Counted from the stretch's first letter, positions 52,714-62,131 are shown. The stretch is DNA of 64,000 bases from Chitinophaga sp. CB10 (GCA_001870995.2 MLAV02000005.1:62001-126000); one strand, 5' to 3'. Numbers and translations are program-made. The notes: generated by a model from the letters alone, not told the origin.

Positions 52714-54231
52714 ATGTTATTACCTATTTACGGCGACCCCAAACTGACGGATACCAGTTTCAGGCAGTTCCTCCTTGCCGACAGGCGTAACCTCCTGTTG
52801 GCAGGGATAGCCATAGCAGTCATTATTGTAAACCTGGTGATATTTAAATGGATCTATCCCTACATGGATATCACGCCGGATAGCGAAAGCTACCTGACCG
52901 CCGCAGCGTATCACCTGCAGGCGGACCTCTGGCCGGTTGGCTATTCCCGGATACTGGAGCTGCAACACAGCCTCCTGCGTTCCGAAACAGGGCTCATGGC
53001 ATTCCAGTACCTTTGCCTGCAGGCCGGCGCCTTCTTCCTGTACTTTACCATCCTATATATGCTGCGGCCAGGTAAATTATTTACCTATGGCGCCTGGCTC
53101 TTTCTACTGATTAACCCCTTATTTCTTTACCTCAGCAACTATATAATTACAGAGGCGCTATTCCTTGCCCTCGGGTTTACCTGGTTTGCGCTGTTGTTGT
53201 GGGTACGCTATAAACCCGGTACCCTTGTTTTTCTGCTACATGGCGTTGTGCTGGCAGTGGCTTTCACCATGCGGTATAATGCCATGTTTTTCCCGGTGGT
53301 GGCGCTCGGCGCCATACTGCCTGCACGCGCGGCCGCCTGGAAAAAAGTATATGCGATCGCGTTACCCCTGGTACTCATCGGCGCTTTTATCTGGTACACC
53401 AGTTACCAGACTTACAAACTAACCGGCGTAAGAAAATTCTCTGTTTTCAGCGGCTGGCAGCTGGCAAACAATGCCATGTACATGCTGCCTTACATCGCCT
53501 ATGACACCACGGGCCTGCCCGCACATTTACAGGGATTACACCGCTATGCGCACCAGTTGGTAAAAAGTAAATTATTTAACCCGGAAGAAGCTACCCTGCC
53601 GGCGGGTGCTTATTATATGTGGACGCAGCACGGGCCCTTAAAAGTCATGCTGGCCAGCTACATGAAAAAGCACAAGGTAACAGACAGTTATACAGGCTGG
53701 GCAAGGGTTTCAGATGCCTATAGCGATTATGGCAAATTCCTCATCAAAAAACATCCCCTGGCTTTTGCCACACACTTCTGGCTGCCAAATGTGGTAGAAT
53801 ACCTGCGCCCGGGCACTGAAATGATCGGCAACAGTAACAGGAATAAAATCGGTACGCCCGGTGTGATGCGGCAATGGTTCCGCAATACGCCGGTGTTAAT
53901 CAACGACCGCTTTCCGCAGCTGCAGCCGTTCCTGATGTCGAAATATACTTTCCTTTTTATCTTCCTTCAGCTGGCATTTATAGAGGAAATCATCCGGTTT
54001 ATTTATCTCAAACGGCATAAGTATGTAGCGCTGATATTCAACCAGGTGATGGCGCTCTTTGTTACCTTCCAATTGGTACACTTTTGCTTTAGCACGCTGG
54101 CGGCCCCTGTGGTGCTGCGTTACCAGGCAATGCTGATTGTGTTGCTGGCATTCGGGGTGTTGCTGTTGATTGAGAAAAACGATAATACACCCATATGGTC
54201 CGATACTGCGGAACCGGTACCGGATATATAG
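52714..54231 (+). CDS. GT-C-fold membrane glycosyltransferase-like protein
   Basis: 505 residues with about ten hydrophobic segments. The first periplasmic loop holds MDITPDSESYL (Asp52, Asp56), the acidic motif typical of GT-C enzymes that use polyprenyl-phosphate sugars. It would transfer a sugar to an envelope acceptor on the periplasmic side. It follows the FAD oxidoreductase by 34 nt on the same strand. The donor and acceptor are unknown. Confidence 0.72.
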   Translation: MLLPIYGDPKLTDTSFRQFLLADRRNLLLAGIAIAVIIVNLVIFKWIYPYMDITPDSESYLTAAAYHLQADLWPVGYSRILELQHSLLRSETGLMAFQYLCLQAGAFFLYFTILYMLRPGKLFTYGAWLFLLINPLFLYLSNYIITEALFLALGFTWFALLLWVRYKPGTLVFLLHGVVLAVAFTMRYNAMFFPVVALGAILPARAAAWKKVYAIALPLVLIGAFIWYTSYQTYKLTGVRKFSVFSGWQLANNAMYMLPYIAYDTTGLPAHLQGLHRYAHQLVKSKLFNPEEATLPAGAYYMWTQHGPLKVMLASYMKKHKVTDSYTGWARVSDAYSDYGKFLIKKHPLAFATHFWLPNVVEYLRPGTEMIGNSNRNKIGTPGVMRQWFRNTPVLINDRFPQLQPFLMSKYTFLFIFLQLAFIEEIIRFIYLKRHKYVALIFNQVMALFVTFQLVHFCFSTLAAPVVLRYQAMLIVLLAFGVLLLIEKNDNTPIWSDTAEPVPDI

Positions 54232-54246
54232 ATTGGGGATACGTGG

Positions 54247-54639
54247 CTATTCTTCTCTCAATCGTTCGTCCGTATAAGTAATCGCCGTTTTACCATGCGG
54301 CACCGGCACTCCGTGTTCATCCACGCTGACAAACACGATCCTGTCGATCGTTAGAATACTCTTATGGGTAATCTTATTTCTCACTTCACATTGCAGCGTA
54401 AGGGAAGTACGGCCGAAATGCGTTGCCTTGATACCTAATTCCACGATATCACCCTGGCGGGCCGAGTTAATGAAGTTAATTTCAGACATGTATTTGGTCA
54501 CACAACGATTAGTGCCCAGCTGTATAATGGAATAGATAGCCGCCTCTTCATCGATCCATCGCAGCAAGCTACCGCCAAACAAGGTTCCGTGGGCATTCAG
54601 GTCCTCCGGTTTCACCCATTTTCTTGTATAAAAATTCAT
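54247..54639 (-). CDS. Acyl-CoA thioesterase (hotdog, YciA-like)
   Basis: 130 residues from the ATG at 54637-54639; the longer reading adds a non-family N-terminus. The hotdog signature is NAHGTLFGGSLLRWIDEEAAIYS with the catalytic Asp (shortened: LFGGSLLRWIDEEA), followed by CVTKYMSEINFINSARQGD. It hydrolyses acyl-CoA. It is convergent with the glycosyltransferase gene and 91 nt downstream of the kinase gene. Confidence 0.9.
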   Translation of the reverse strand: MNFYTRKWVKPEDLNAHGTLFGGSLLRWIDEEAAIYSIIQLGTNRCVTKYMSEINFINSARQGDIVELGIKATHFGRTSLTLQCEVRNKITHKSILTIDRIVFVSVDEHGVPVPHGKTAITYTDERLREE

Positions 54640-54730
54640 TGCATCCCGATTTTTGAACTTCCTGCAAAGGTACAAAAAAGCAGGAGCCGTTTCCCGCGCC
54701 TGCCATTTCATCCTTCCGCTGACTTTATCT

Positions 54731-55618
54731 TTAAACCGTTTTCATCAGCGCATCGATTTCTTCCTTTTCATAAGGCGGGCAACCACCGGCCTTCCCGGCC
54801 ACCAAAGCGCCCAGGGCATTCCCAAAACGTATAGCCGCAGCCGGGCCCCTGCCCTCATGCCGCGCGTGCAGGTAGCCGGCCAGTAAGGCATCGCCGCTGC
54901 CAATGGTATCTACTACGGTTACCCGGTGGCCTTTTTCGTAATGAAACCCGCCGTCCTCATACAGTACAGCGCCTGCCGCTCCCAGCGTTACGATGATGGC
55001 GCGGGGCAGATACTTTTCCTGCAGCTGTTCAATGCGGGCTTCCATATCCCCGGAAAACCCAAACCACTCGCTCAACTCAGCCAGCTCATGTTCGTTGATT
55101 TTCACAATATCCGCATGCTGCAATAGCCAATCTACATGCTCCCGGGTAAAATGCGGTGGCCGCAGGTTCACATCCAGCACGCGCAACGCGGGTATCCGCA
55201 ACATCGCCTTCAGCGCTTCCCTGCTCACCAGGTGCCGGGAGGAGAGCGAGCCGAAAATAATATAGGCAGGATGCGCATCCAGGAAAGCTTCCCAGGTGAG
55301 GTCCGCCGCTATAAAATCCCACGCGGCCGGAAACAGAATATCATAGGCCATTTCCTGTGCGGGCGTAATGGTAGCCAGCACTTTCCCCGTGGGCGCCTGC
55401 TCATCCCGCTGCACATAAGCCGTATTCAGCCCGTAACCGCGCATCAGCTCCAGCAATTGCTCCCCGTAGGCATCCGTTCCAATTCGTGTAACCATGGCCG
55501 TTGTATGCCCCATCTTCTGCAGGTGGTACGCCACATTCATGGGAGCGCCGCCTGGCAGCTCTTTATCAGGCAGTATGTCCCACAGGACCTCTCCGAAACA
55601 AACGATTTCTGTTTTCAT
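54731..55618 (-). CDS. PfkB-family carbohydrate kinase (probable fructokinase)
   Basis: 295 residues from the ATG at 55616-55618; the reading from 55663 adds residues unlike the family. CFGEVLWDILP and PGGAPMNVAYHLQKMG near the N-terminus, VDTIGSGDALLAGYLHAR with the catalytic Asp, and the anion-hole GSGD are diagnostic of PfkB kinases. The N-terminal pattern suits fructokinase, but other sugars are possible. It is isolated from sugar operons here. Confidence 0.88.
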   Translation of the reverse strand: MKTEIVCFGEVLWDILPDKELPGGAPMNVAYHLQKMGHTTAMVTRIGTDAYGEQLLELMRGYGLNTAYVQRDEQAPTGKVLATITPAQEMAYDILFPAAWDFIAADLTWEAFLDAHPAYIIFGSLSSRHLVSREALKAMLRIPALRVLDVNLRPPHFTREHVDWLLQHADIVKINEHELAELSEWFGFSGDMEARIEQLQEKYLPRAIIVTLGAAGAVLYEDGGFHYEKGHRVTVVDTIGSGDALLAGYLHARHEGRGPAAAIRFGNALGALVAGKAGGCPPYEKEEIDALMKTV

Positions 55619-55694
55619 TCTCAAAAGATAATAAAATTCCGTGGAACAAAATATAGGCCACAATGGCCGGTCTTACGGGGAAAATTGCGGGCGC

Positions 55695-55728
55695 AAAAAA
55701 ACCGTTGCAGCATAAAACTACAACGGTT
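55695..55728 (-). terminator. Terminator after tRNA-Gln(TTG)
   Basis: An 8-bp stem (55700-55707 with 55721-55728) with a U run on the minus strand, 17 nt from the tRNA 3' end. Confidence 0.75.
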
Positions 55729-55744
55729 CAAGTAAAGCCTTTTG

Positions 55745-55815
55745 TTGCCCGACCTGGATTCGAACCAAGACAGTCAGAACCAAAATCTGATGTACTACCC
55801 TTATACTATCGGGCA
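55745..55815 (-). tRNA. tRNA-Gln (anticodon TTG)
   Basis: A 71-nt cloverleaf on the minus strand. The acceptor stem is TGCCCGA/TCGGGCA, the anticodon stem TCAGA/TCTGA holds loop TTTTGGT (anticodon TTG), and the T arm is the same as in the CTG isoacceptor at 49618. CCA is not encoded. Confidence 0.95.
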
Positions 55816-55875
55816 TCAATGGGTCGCAAAAGTAGGACAATATTTTAAAAAAACAAGAGCTGCGGAAAAAAAATC

Positions 55876-55908
55876 AAAAAGCCCCGCTACAAAAATTTGC
55901 AGCGAGGC
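55876..55908 (-). terminator. Terminator of the susC-susD-hydroxylase operon
   Basis: About 12 bp of stem between 55881 and 55908 with G-U pairs, then UUUUUGAUUUUUUUU on the minus strand, 24 nt after the hydroxylase stop. Confidence 0.8.
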
Positions 55909-55931
55909 ATGTTATTCACATACAGCAACTA

Positions 55932-57035
55932 TTAAATTTGAGCGGCCACAACGCTGACTGGCGGCGGTTCTACAGCATGCTCCACTGCTTCCTCCTCCGG
56001 CACGGATGGCAATTCATCTCCCACCACCGGACCGTTTGCCGCCAATTCGCTGCCAGCTTTCGAAGATTTGAAAATCGGCCAAAGCAGCTGTGCGTACCAT
56101 TCTTCCTCCTTGTAATGTTTTAAGCCATAGGCTTTCGGATACTGACGTGTAATGATGCCCGTGCCAAAAATCAGGTCCCAGATAAAGAACATATTTCCGA
56201 AATTCCCTTTGTAGTAGCCCACGCCATCGTCTGTCGTATCCGCATGATGGGCGTGGTGTGTGGCCGGTGTGGAGATCAGTCGCTCCATCACCCAGCCGAT
56301 TGGCTTCAGCGCTTTGTAGGTATAAAACGGCTTGTCCCATTTGATGCTGGAATGCGCGCCGGTAGTGATCAGGGATTTAATCCCGCCTACAAACAAGGCG
56401 GCATACCCCAAACCCATATACGTAAGCGCCACCGTCAGGTAAATCTGCGAAAAGAAAACCGTGTAGATAATATTTTGCCGGCTCGCCATCGCCATTCCCA
56501 TATAGGGAGCGGAGTGATGCGTCCGATGAAAGCGCCACAGCACGGGCAGCTGGTGATGCAGGCGATGGTACCAGTACTGGGTCAGATCGTCCGCCACGGC
56601 CATGATGGCGAAGGCCCACCAGAATGGCACCCAGGCAAATGCATCCTTAGCGCCGGGCAGCACATACGGCAGTATCTTCAGGCCGAAGTAGGCGATCAGC
56701 GGCCGCACCACGATCTTCGGCAGTATAAAACAAACGATGTCGAGTACACGCTCGTTTTTAGTCCATTTATTTTCGTAGAGGCCAACGGAAAATTCCACGA
56801 TGCCCACCGCTACCATGATGGCCGGGAGCCCCCAGGTACGCAGGTTTTGGAATACCAGCTCCACCAGTGCCGGCATGCGGAAAGGCAGCGCCTCCGAAGC
56901 TGTTGTGAGCCATGGCCTGCTGCCGGTAATATAAAATGTGAGGAACATCAGCGCAATCGGTGCTACATACAGCAGCAGGCTGATAAGTGAATCCCGTAGG
57001 ATGATCTGTGCGTTTACTTTTGCGGGTGCTGTCAT
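55932..57035 (-). CDS. Fatty acid hydroxylase / sterol desaturase superfamily protein
   Basis: 367 residues with hydrophobic segments around 17-36, 70-85, 108-125, 136-148 and 190-215. The di-iron histidine clusters are present: HRLHH (157-161), HRTHH (170-174), His228 and HHAHH (260-264). Such integral-membrane oxygenases hydroxylate or desaturate lipids. The C-terminal 40 residues are acidic and Pro-rich. It is the last gene of an operon with susC, susD and a 42-residue membrane protein, starting 11 nt after the latter. The lipid substrate is unknown. Confidence 0.87.
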   Translation of the reverse strand: MTAPAKVNAQIILRDSLISLLLYVAPIALMFLTFYITGSRPWLTTASEALPFRMPALVELVFQNLRTWGLPAIMVAVGIVEFSVGLYENKWTKNERVLDIVCFILPKIVVRPLIAYFGLKILPYVLPGAKDAFAWVPFWWAFAIMAVADDLTQYWYHRLHHQLPVLWRFHRTHHSAPYMGMAMASRQNIIYTVFFSQIYLTVALTYMGLGYAALFVGGIKSLITTGAHSSIKWDKPFYTYKALKPIGWVMERLISTPATHHAHHADTTDDGVGYYKGNFGNMFFIWDLIFGTGIITRQYPKAYGLKHYKEEEWYAQLLWPIFKSSKAGSELAANGPVVGDELPSVPEEEAVEHAVEPPPVSVVAAQI

Positions 57036-57046
57036 AGAAAAAAAGT

Positions 57047-57175
57047 TTAGTGGTGTGCGTTAAGCAATTGATAGATAAACCAGATAGTTCCCCCGATTAC
57101 CAGCAGCGGCACGAGGAAAATAATAAAGCCAATCGCGATTTTTTTAACCAGTATGGTAATATCAGAGAGTGTCAT
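57047..57175 (-). CDS. Small single-pass membrane protein
   Basis: 42 residues, MTLSDITILVKKIAIG then a long hydrophobic helix (about 13-36) and LLNAHH at the end. It fills the space between susD (28 nt after its stop) and the hydroxylase gene (11 nt before its start). Hydrophobic composition and tight spacing support a real gene, possibly an accessory subunit of the hydroxylase, but no homologue can be named. Confidence 0.62.
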   Translation of the reverse strand: MTLSDITILVKKIAIGFIIFLVPLLVIGGTIWFIYQLLNAHH

Positions 57176-57203
57176 GTTATATTTTTTTAGTTAGTTGAAA
57201 AGG

Positions 57204-58691
57204 CTATTTATCCCACCACAGCGCGGGAGTCTGGTAACCGGCTCCTGCGGGCGTATTCTTATTCAGCGAAACTTCGTTTTGCGGATACGGAATTCTCCGC
57301 GGAATCTTCCCTTCCGGATTAGCCGCGCTGGTAGCGTCTTTCGCGGGAGGTATCGCCGGATACCCCGTACGGCGGTAGTCCGTCCAGGCTTCCGGTTGTA
57401 AAAACAGCGCGATATATTTTTGGGTGATGATCGTATTCAGATCCGGGTTGGCAATTTTTGCCGCAATGTATGCCTGTTGTTTTTCAGGAGTGGCATAGGG
57501 GTCCGCACTGCTGCTGATCACCCTTGCAAAAGAGGCTTTGATGGCGGCTTCCAGCGCAGTTTTTACCAGCGGGTCTTGGGCATTGAGGCGGTACCGCGCT
57601 TCTGCTTCCAAAAACTTTGCTTCGCTGTAGCTACTGATTATTATGGGAGAAGTTGCCGTCCCGTAATAAGTACCTATCACGGAATACGCTCCGGGAATTC
57701 CAGGGGCACTGCCACGGAAAGTATTGCTGCCGGTAGGGTACGGGGTCGCGAAAAACGCACGGCGGGGGTCCACCAGGAGGCCTTCCGGCTTCGTGGGGGC
57801 ATCGGTGACCTCATTGCCATTGAGCAGATTTACAAACGATGCGCCCAGCCCTATCCAGCCGGGGCGGTTGGCATTCTGCTGATAGAAAGGATTGCTGTTG
57901 GTGGCGCCTGAGCCAAAGACCACCAGCGCATCTGACTGGTTATCCGCGATCGCACGGAACCTGCTTCCATCATACAACGCGTTGAGGACCTGCTGCGCGG
58001 CAGCAGCGCTGTTCAGCCTGGAGAGATGTATGGCATACCGGGCTTTCAGCGTGTAGGCGAGGGATTTCCAGCGTTCCACATTCCCGCCGTAAATCACATC
58101 GTCCGTACCGGGCAGCGCTCCGAAATTATCCGTCGCCGGCACGGACAATTCCCTGATTGCCGTATCCAGCTGCAGTTGCAGCGCTGTATAAATATCTTCC
58201 TGCTTATCAAATGCGGGCGTAGTCACCTTATTGCCATACAACGCATCCTTATAGGGAATATCCCCAAACAAATCCGTCAGCGTAGCAAAGGAATAAGTAC
58301 TGAGGATGCGGGCAATACCGCTGTAATAGGGCAAACGCTGCTCCGTGGCTGTGCGCTGTACAATCTTCAGCTCGTCCAGCACATCCACATAAAATCCCCG
58401 CCAAGTAGCGTTGAAATACTGAGGCGACGAAGTATAGTTGTCAAACGAAGCGGCATCGCCATTGGCGCCCGAAGCCTGCTGGATGTAAATGTTCGCTATC
58501 AGCCCGGCATTGACGCCCAGGTTAAAGGCCAGGGCCACCTCCGCTCCGGTGAGGACGGCACTCACCGAGGTTTGGGTGGAGGCATCGGGGTTCACATTGA
58601 TATCCTGTAAGGAACAGGCCACCGGGAAGATGAACAGACTAACAGCAATGGTTACACGTATTAAGGTATGTTGAATGAATTCCATGTTCAA
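57204..58691 (-). CDS. SusD/RagB-family nutrient-binding lipoprotein
   Basis: 495 residues. A lipoprotein signal ends in IFPVACSLQD. The SusD-like helical repeats include SFATLTDLFGDIPYKDAL, LDTAIREL and WKSLAYTLKARYAIHLS, and the C-terminal part has YSEAKFLEAEARYRLN. It caps the SusC channel at the cell surface and binds the ligand. This variant looks like the SusD-like_2 group, often linked to peptides or other non-glycan substrates. It starts 11 nt after susC. Confidence 0.92.
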   Translation of the reverse strand: MNMEFIQHTLIRVTIAVSLFIFPVACSLQDINVNPDASTQTSVSAVLTGAEVALAFNLGVNAGLIANIYIQQASGANGDAASFDNYTSSPQYFNATWRGFYVDVLDELKIVQRTATEQRLPYYSGIARILSTYSFATLTDLFGDIPYKDALYGNKVTTPAFDKQEDIYTALQLQLDTAIRELSVPATDNFGALPGTDDVIYGGNVERWKSLAYTLKARYAIHLSRLNSAAAAQQVLNALYDGSRFRAIADNQSDALVVFGSGATNSNPFYQQNANRPGWIGLGASFVNLLNGNEVTDAPTKPEGLLVDPRRAFFATPYPTGSNTFRGSAPGIPGAYSVIGTYYGTATSPIIISSYSEAKFLEAEARYRLNAQDPLVKTALEAAIKASFARVISSSADPYATPEKQQAYIAAKIANPDLNTIITQKYIALFLQPEAWTDYRRTGYPAIPPAKDATSAANPEGKIPRRIPYPQNEVSLNKNTPAGAGYQTPALWWDK

Positions 58692-58702
58692 TAGTTGATC
58701 GG

Positions 58703-61700
58703 TTAAAAGGAAACGTTGAGCGCCACACCATAGCTCCTGGTATTGGGCGTTGTCCAGAAGTCGATACCGGAGGCGTTCGACAAGCCATTGCGGCTACCCA
58801 GGTCCGGATCGCTGCCGGTGTAATTTGTAGCCAGCAAAAAGTTCCGGGCGGTAAGCGTGATGCTGGCCGCGCTGATATGCGCGGGCTTCAGGATATGCGC
58901 CGGCAGCGCATATGTCAGGTTCACATCTTTCAGCTTCACCCAATAGAGGTCATGCTCCACGTACAAACCCTGAATGCTGAAAGTATTCCTGTACCATGCC
59001 TGGGAAAGCACCGCCGGTATGGTATTGGGTGTTCCCTTGGAAGCCGTTACGCCGTCAAACACCGTTTGGGTGCCGCGTGCGACGGTGGACGCATCCACAC
59101 CGTTAAACACCATTTGCAGCCGCGGCGCATTGAATATATCGAACCCGAAACGGCCGTCCAGCAGGAAGGAGAAGGTAAAGGCCCCGTAATGGAATTCATT
59201 GCGCAGTCCTACGTTGAAGTCAGGATTAGGATCCCCTATTTTCGTAAAGGTGCTGTTTACAATCGGGTAGCCATAGCTGGCGCTGGCAGGGTTGTCATCT
59301 ATCACCGGCTTGCCGGCTGCATTCCGCTTCACATCCGTACCATAAAACACGCCGTAGGGCTCGCCGGCCTGGCCCCTGGCTTCCATCCATATACCGCCTA
59401 AACTTACGCTGGTAATATTATCGGTGATGTAATTCACCTTGCTGATATTCTTGTTGAACAATGCCGTGGCAGACCAGTTAAACCGGGTGCCGGTAATGAT
59501 TTTTTGTTGCAGGTTGAGCTCCAGCCCCTTATTGATAATGTTACCGGCATTGGTCAGCGTATAGGCGGCCCCGGTAGAATAAGGCAACGTTACCGGAATG
59601 ATCTGGTCCTTACTGCTGTTGTAGTAATACACTGCTTCCAGTTGTGTTTTATCCCGGAAGAAGTGCAGGTCCAGCCCTGCTTCCCAGGTGCTGATGCGCT
59701 CCGGTTTCAGGTTAGGGTTACCGATGGTAGCGCTGTAACTGAGGCCCTGCTTGCCGTTGAAGGGGAAGCTGATGCCGCTCTGTATCCAGCCGGAAGTGGT
59801 CGTAGGTACGTAATAGGTTTCCAGGGAATAGGGATCCGCGTCATTACCTACCTGGGCATAGGTAGCCCGCACTTTACCGAAATTGAGGATGCTGCTGCGC
59901 CATTGCAGCGCGTCCGTAAATATGAAGCTGCTGCTTACACTGGGGTAAAAGAATGCGTTCTTTCCTTTGGCCAGCGTGGAAGTCCACTCATTCCTTCCTG
60001 TTATTTCCAGGTAGAGGTATTTCCGGTAATCCAGCTTCAGGTCGGCATACCCGGCCACGAGCTTTTTGCGGATGGTTTGGTTGAAAGTTTGCGTAGCGGC
60101 CGCATTGGAGATGTTGAAATTGCCGGGGATGGTGAGCCCGTCCCCACGGGTGTTTACCTGGTTGCGCCAGGAGTTGTAATAGTTGTACCCCAGCACGGCC
60201 GTCAGCTGCAGGTCCTTATGCAGCTTGTGGTCCGCTACCAGCAGCACGTCCAGGTTGTTATCCCTCCTGCCGTAGTTCACATCGTTGACAGCCCCGGTAG
60301 GCACGCCGGAGGTACCGCGACTAAAAGCACCCTTTCTCACGTCCGTATAATTATCCACGCCATAGCGCGCAGTGGCTTTCAGCCAGCTGGTGATGTCGAG
60401 ATTGGCTTCCGCGAAGGTGATAAAGCGGTTCACTTCATCGGTCTGCGGGTTCATGTTGAGGGACCAGTAAGGGTTATCCCAGCCGATGCCGTTGGCGTAG
60501 GAGCGGCTATCACCCCATGGTTTGGCGGAAGTGGCCGGCAGCTTATAGGATTCCGGGTGTTTCCAGGGTTCGCTGTAACCGTTGGTAATATCGAAATTGG
60601 CGGCGCTGTTCATGAGCGCCCTTACTACGTTGGTATTGAAGCCGCCCATCAGCGCGCGGTTGTTGGAGCCGTCCTTAATGTAATTCACGCCGCCGGAGAG
60701 CTTGAGGCGGTTGCTCACGTTATAGTCGCCATTAAACCGGAAGGTTTGCCGGTAAAAATCTGTTGTCGGGATAATGCCTGTTTGTTTCAGGTTGCCATAG
60801 GAAAAGTAATAGCCTGCATTGCCGGTGTTACCGTAGAAGCTCACATTATGATCATTCGTATAGCCGTTCACGTAAAACCGGTCGATATTATTGAAACGCT
60901 CTACCGCTACGCCGTTGGAAGTTGGATCGCTTTTGCCGACAATAGCGCCGCCTTTATAGAACGGGCTGGGTTGGGTACTGTAGGTAAGCGTATCCAGCAG
61001 CGCGCCCCAGTTTTCGTCCGAACCGGTAGTGCCGGGCTTTACATACTGCCCGCCGATGCCGTTGCTGTAGACGTACTGGCGGGGCTGCATGCGCCGGTTG
61101 ATCTTATCCACCGTGAAAGAGCCGCTGTAGGTGACGCCGAAAGATTTATCCGTGAGTACGCTGCCACGTTTGGTATTGATCACCACGGCGCCGTTTGCCG
61201 CGCGGATGCCGTACAACGCTGCAGCGGCGGGGCCTTTCAGCACCGTCACGCTGGCGATGTCCGCACTGTTGATGTCAATAGCCCGGTTGCTGGGTGTGGC
61301 CAGCGATACGGTATTGGACACCGGGGAAATATCCTGTATGGAGTTATCCACCGGGATGCCATCCAGGATGAACAGCGGGGCGTTGCTGCCCAGCAAGGAA
61401 CTGTTGCCTCGGATCTTGATCGTGGAAGAGCCGCCGGGAGAGCCGCCTGAATTATTGATTTGCACACCGGAAACCTTCCCGCTGAGCGCCGCTACTATAT
61501 TGGGTTCCCGGCTCTCCTTCAGCGCGGCGCCTTTCACCTCGCCCACGCTGTAACCCAGGGAGCGGGTGGCGCTTTTGATGCCCACCGCGGTAACCACTAC
61601 TTCGGAGAGGGATTGCTGCTGTTCCAGTTTAATGATCTTGTTGAGTTCATTCTTGGTGATTTCCAGCTCCTGCGGCTGATAGCCGATGAAGGAAACCACG

Positions 61701-61927
61701 ATGGTCTGCGGCAGTTGATGGATGCTGAGTTGATAGTTGCCGGTAGCATCTGCCAGCGCGCCCGTTTTGCCGCTTTTAATGCGTACAGAGGCGCCTGGCA
61801 GGGCTTCCAGGGTTTTGCTGTCGATTACCTTTCCTTTGAGTATAACCGGCGCCTGCGCCAGCAACTCCGCAACAGGAAATAATAATGCAGCAAGCAATAA
61901 GGTATGTCGTATATAATTAGACATCAT
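58703..61927 (-). CDS. SusC/RagA-family TonB-dependent outer-membrane receptor
   Basis: 1074 residues (a second ATG at 61924 is equally possible). After the signal peptide (LLAALLFPVAELLAQ) comes a carboxypeptidase-D-like beta domain (27-105, ILKGKVIDSKTLEALPGASV), the TonB-box region QSLSEVVVTAVG, the plug with TIKIRGNSSLLG and GIPVDNSIQDIS, then a large beta-barrel ending in YGVALNVSF. There is no STN domain, so it does not directly signal to an anti-sigma factor. It imports the ligand caught by SusD. Its promoter, operator and Cys-leader lie at 62027-62285. Confidence 0.95.
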   Translation of the reverse strand: MMSNYIRHTLLLAALLFPVAELLAQAPVILKGKVIDSKTLEALPGASVRIKSGKTGALADATGNYQLSIHQLPQTIVVSFIGYQPQELEITKNELNKIIKLEQQQSLSEVVVTAVGIKSATRSLGYSVGEVKGAALKESREPNIVAALSGKVSGVQINNSGGSPGGSSTIKIRGNSSLLGSNAPLFILDGIPVDNSIQDISPVSNTVSLATPSNRAIDINSADIASVTVLKGPAAAALYGIRAANGAVVINTKRGSVLTDKSFGVTYSGSFTVDKINRRMQPRQYVYSNGIGGQYVKPGTTGSDENWGALLDTLTYSTQPSPFYKGGAIVGKSDPTSNGVAVERFNNIDRFYVNGYTNDHNVSFYGNTGNAGYYFSYGNLKQTGIIPTTDFYRQTFRFNGDYNVSNRLKLSGGVNYIKDGSNNRALMGGFNTNVVRALMNSAANFDITNGYSEPWKHPESYKLPATSAKPWGDSRSYANGIGWDNPYWSLNMNPQTDEVNRFITFAEANLDITSWLKATARYGVDNYTDVRKGAFSRGTSGVPTGAVNDVNYGRRDNNLDVLLVADHKLHKDLQLTAVLGYNYYNSWRNQVNTRGDGLTIPGNFNISNAAATQTFNQTIRKKLVAGYADLKLDYRKYLYLEITGRNEWTSTLAKGKNAFFYPSVSSSFIFTDALQWRSSILNFGKVRATYAQVGNDADPYSLETYYVPTTTSGWIQSGISFPFNGKQGLSYSATIGNPNLKPERISTWEAGLDLHFFRDKTQLEAVYYYNSSKDQIIPVTLPYSTGAAYTLTNAGNIINKGLELNLQQKIITGTRFNWSATALFNKNISKVNYITDNITSVSLGGIWMEARGQAGEPYGVFYGTDVKRNAAGKPVIDDNPASASYGYPIVNSTFTKIGDPNPDFNVGLRNEFHYGAFTFSFLLDGRFGFDIFNAPRLQMVFNGVDASTVARGTQTVFDGVTASKGTPNTIPAVLSQAWYRNTFSIQGLYVEHDLYWVKLKDVNLTYALPAHILKPAHISAASITLTARNFLLATNYTGSDPDLGSRNGLSNASGIDFWTTPNTRSYGVALNVSF

Positions 61928-62026
61928 AACAATGAGTATGTAAGGAGATGTAAAGCAATAGAAGCTCCTGCCGGCGTGTAATGGCCGGATGTTCGGGCAG
62001 GATTAAAAGAGATGGAACAATTTCCG

Positions 62027-62107
62027 TTAACAACAACAGCAGGCAGGCATTGCACCGGCCGGTAACGTATTGGATGATGGCTGTTGATAACGCGATAACT
62101 GATTCAT
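62027..62107 (-). CDS. Cysteine-run leader peptide upstream of susC
   Basis: A 26-codon frame starting MNQLSRYQQ and ending MPACCCC directly before the TAA stop. It lies inside the susC 5' leader, 99 nt before the susC start. Four consecutive Cys codons at the end of a short frame are unlikely by chance and parallel the His and Trp leaders in this window. A ribosome starved of cysteinyl-tRNA would stall there. The RNA beyond can form either 61966-61972 with 61996-62002 or 61971-61975 with 61984-61988, which exclude each other, but no U tract follows, so the mechanism is not a simple intrinsic terminator. Confidence 0.72.
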   Translation of the reverse strand: MNQLSRYQQPSSNTLPAGAMPACCCC

Positions 62108-62131
62108 GGTTGAAAAAATTTACATGGTTGA

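Noticed and set aside
59504..61450. A 648-codon open frame on the plus strand
   Set aside because: It is exactly antisense to susC, whose domains are unmistakable. The frame is open only because of the GC-rich codon pattern.
61966..62002. Intrinsic terminator between the Cys leader and susC
   Set aside because: Stems exist but no U run follows, so a classical attenuator is not supported.
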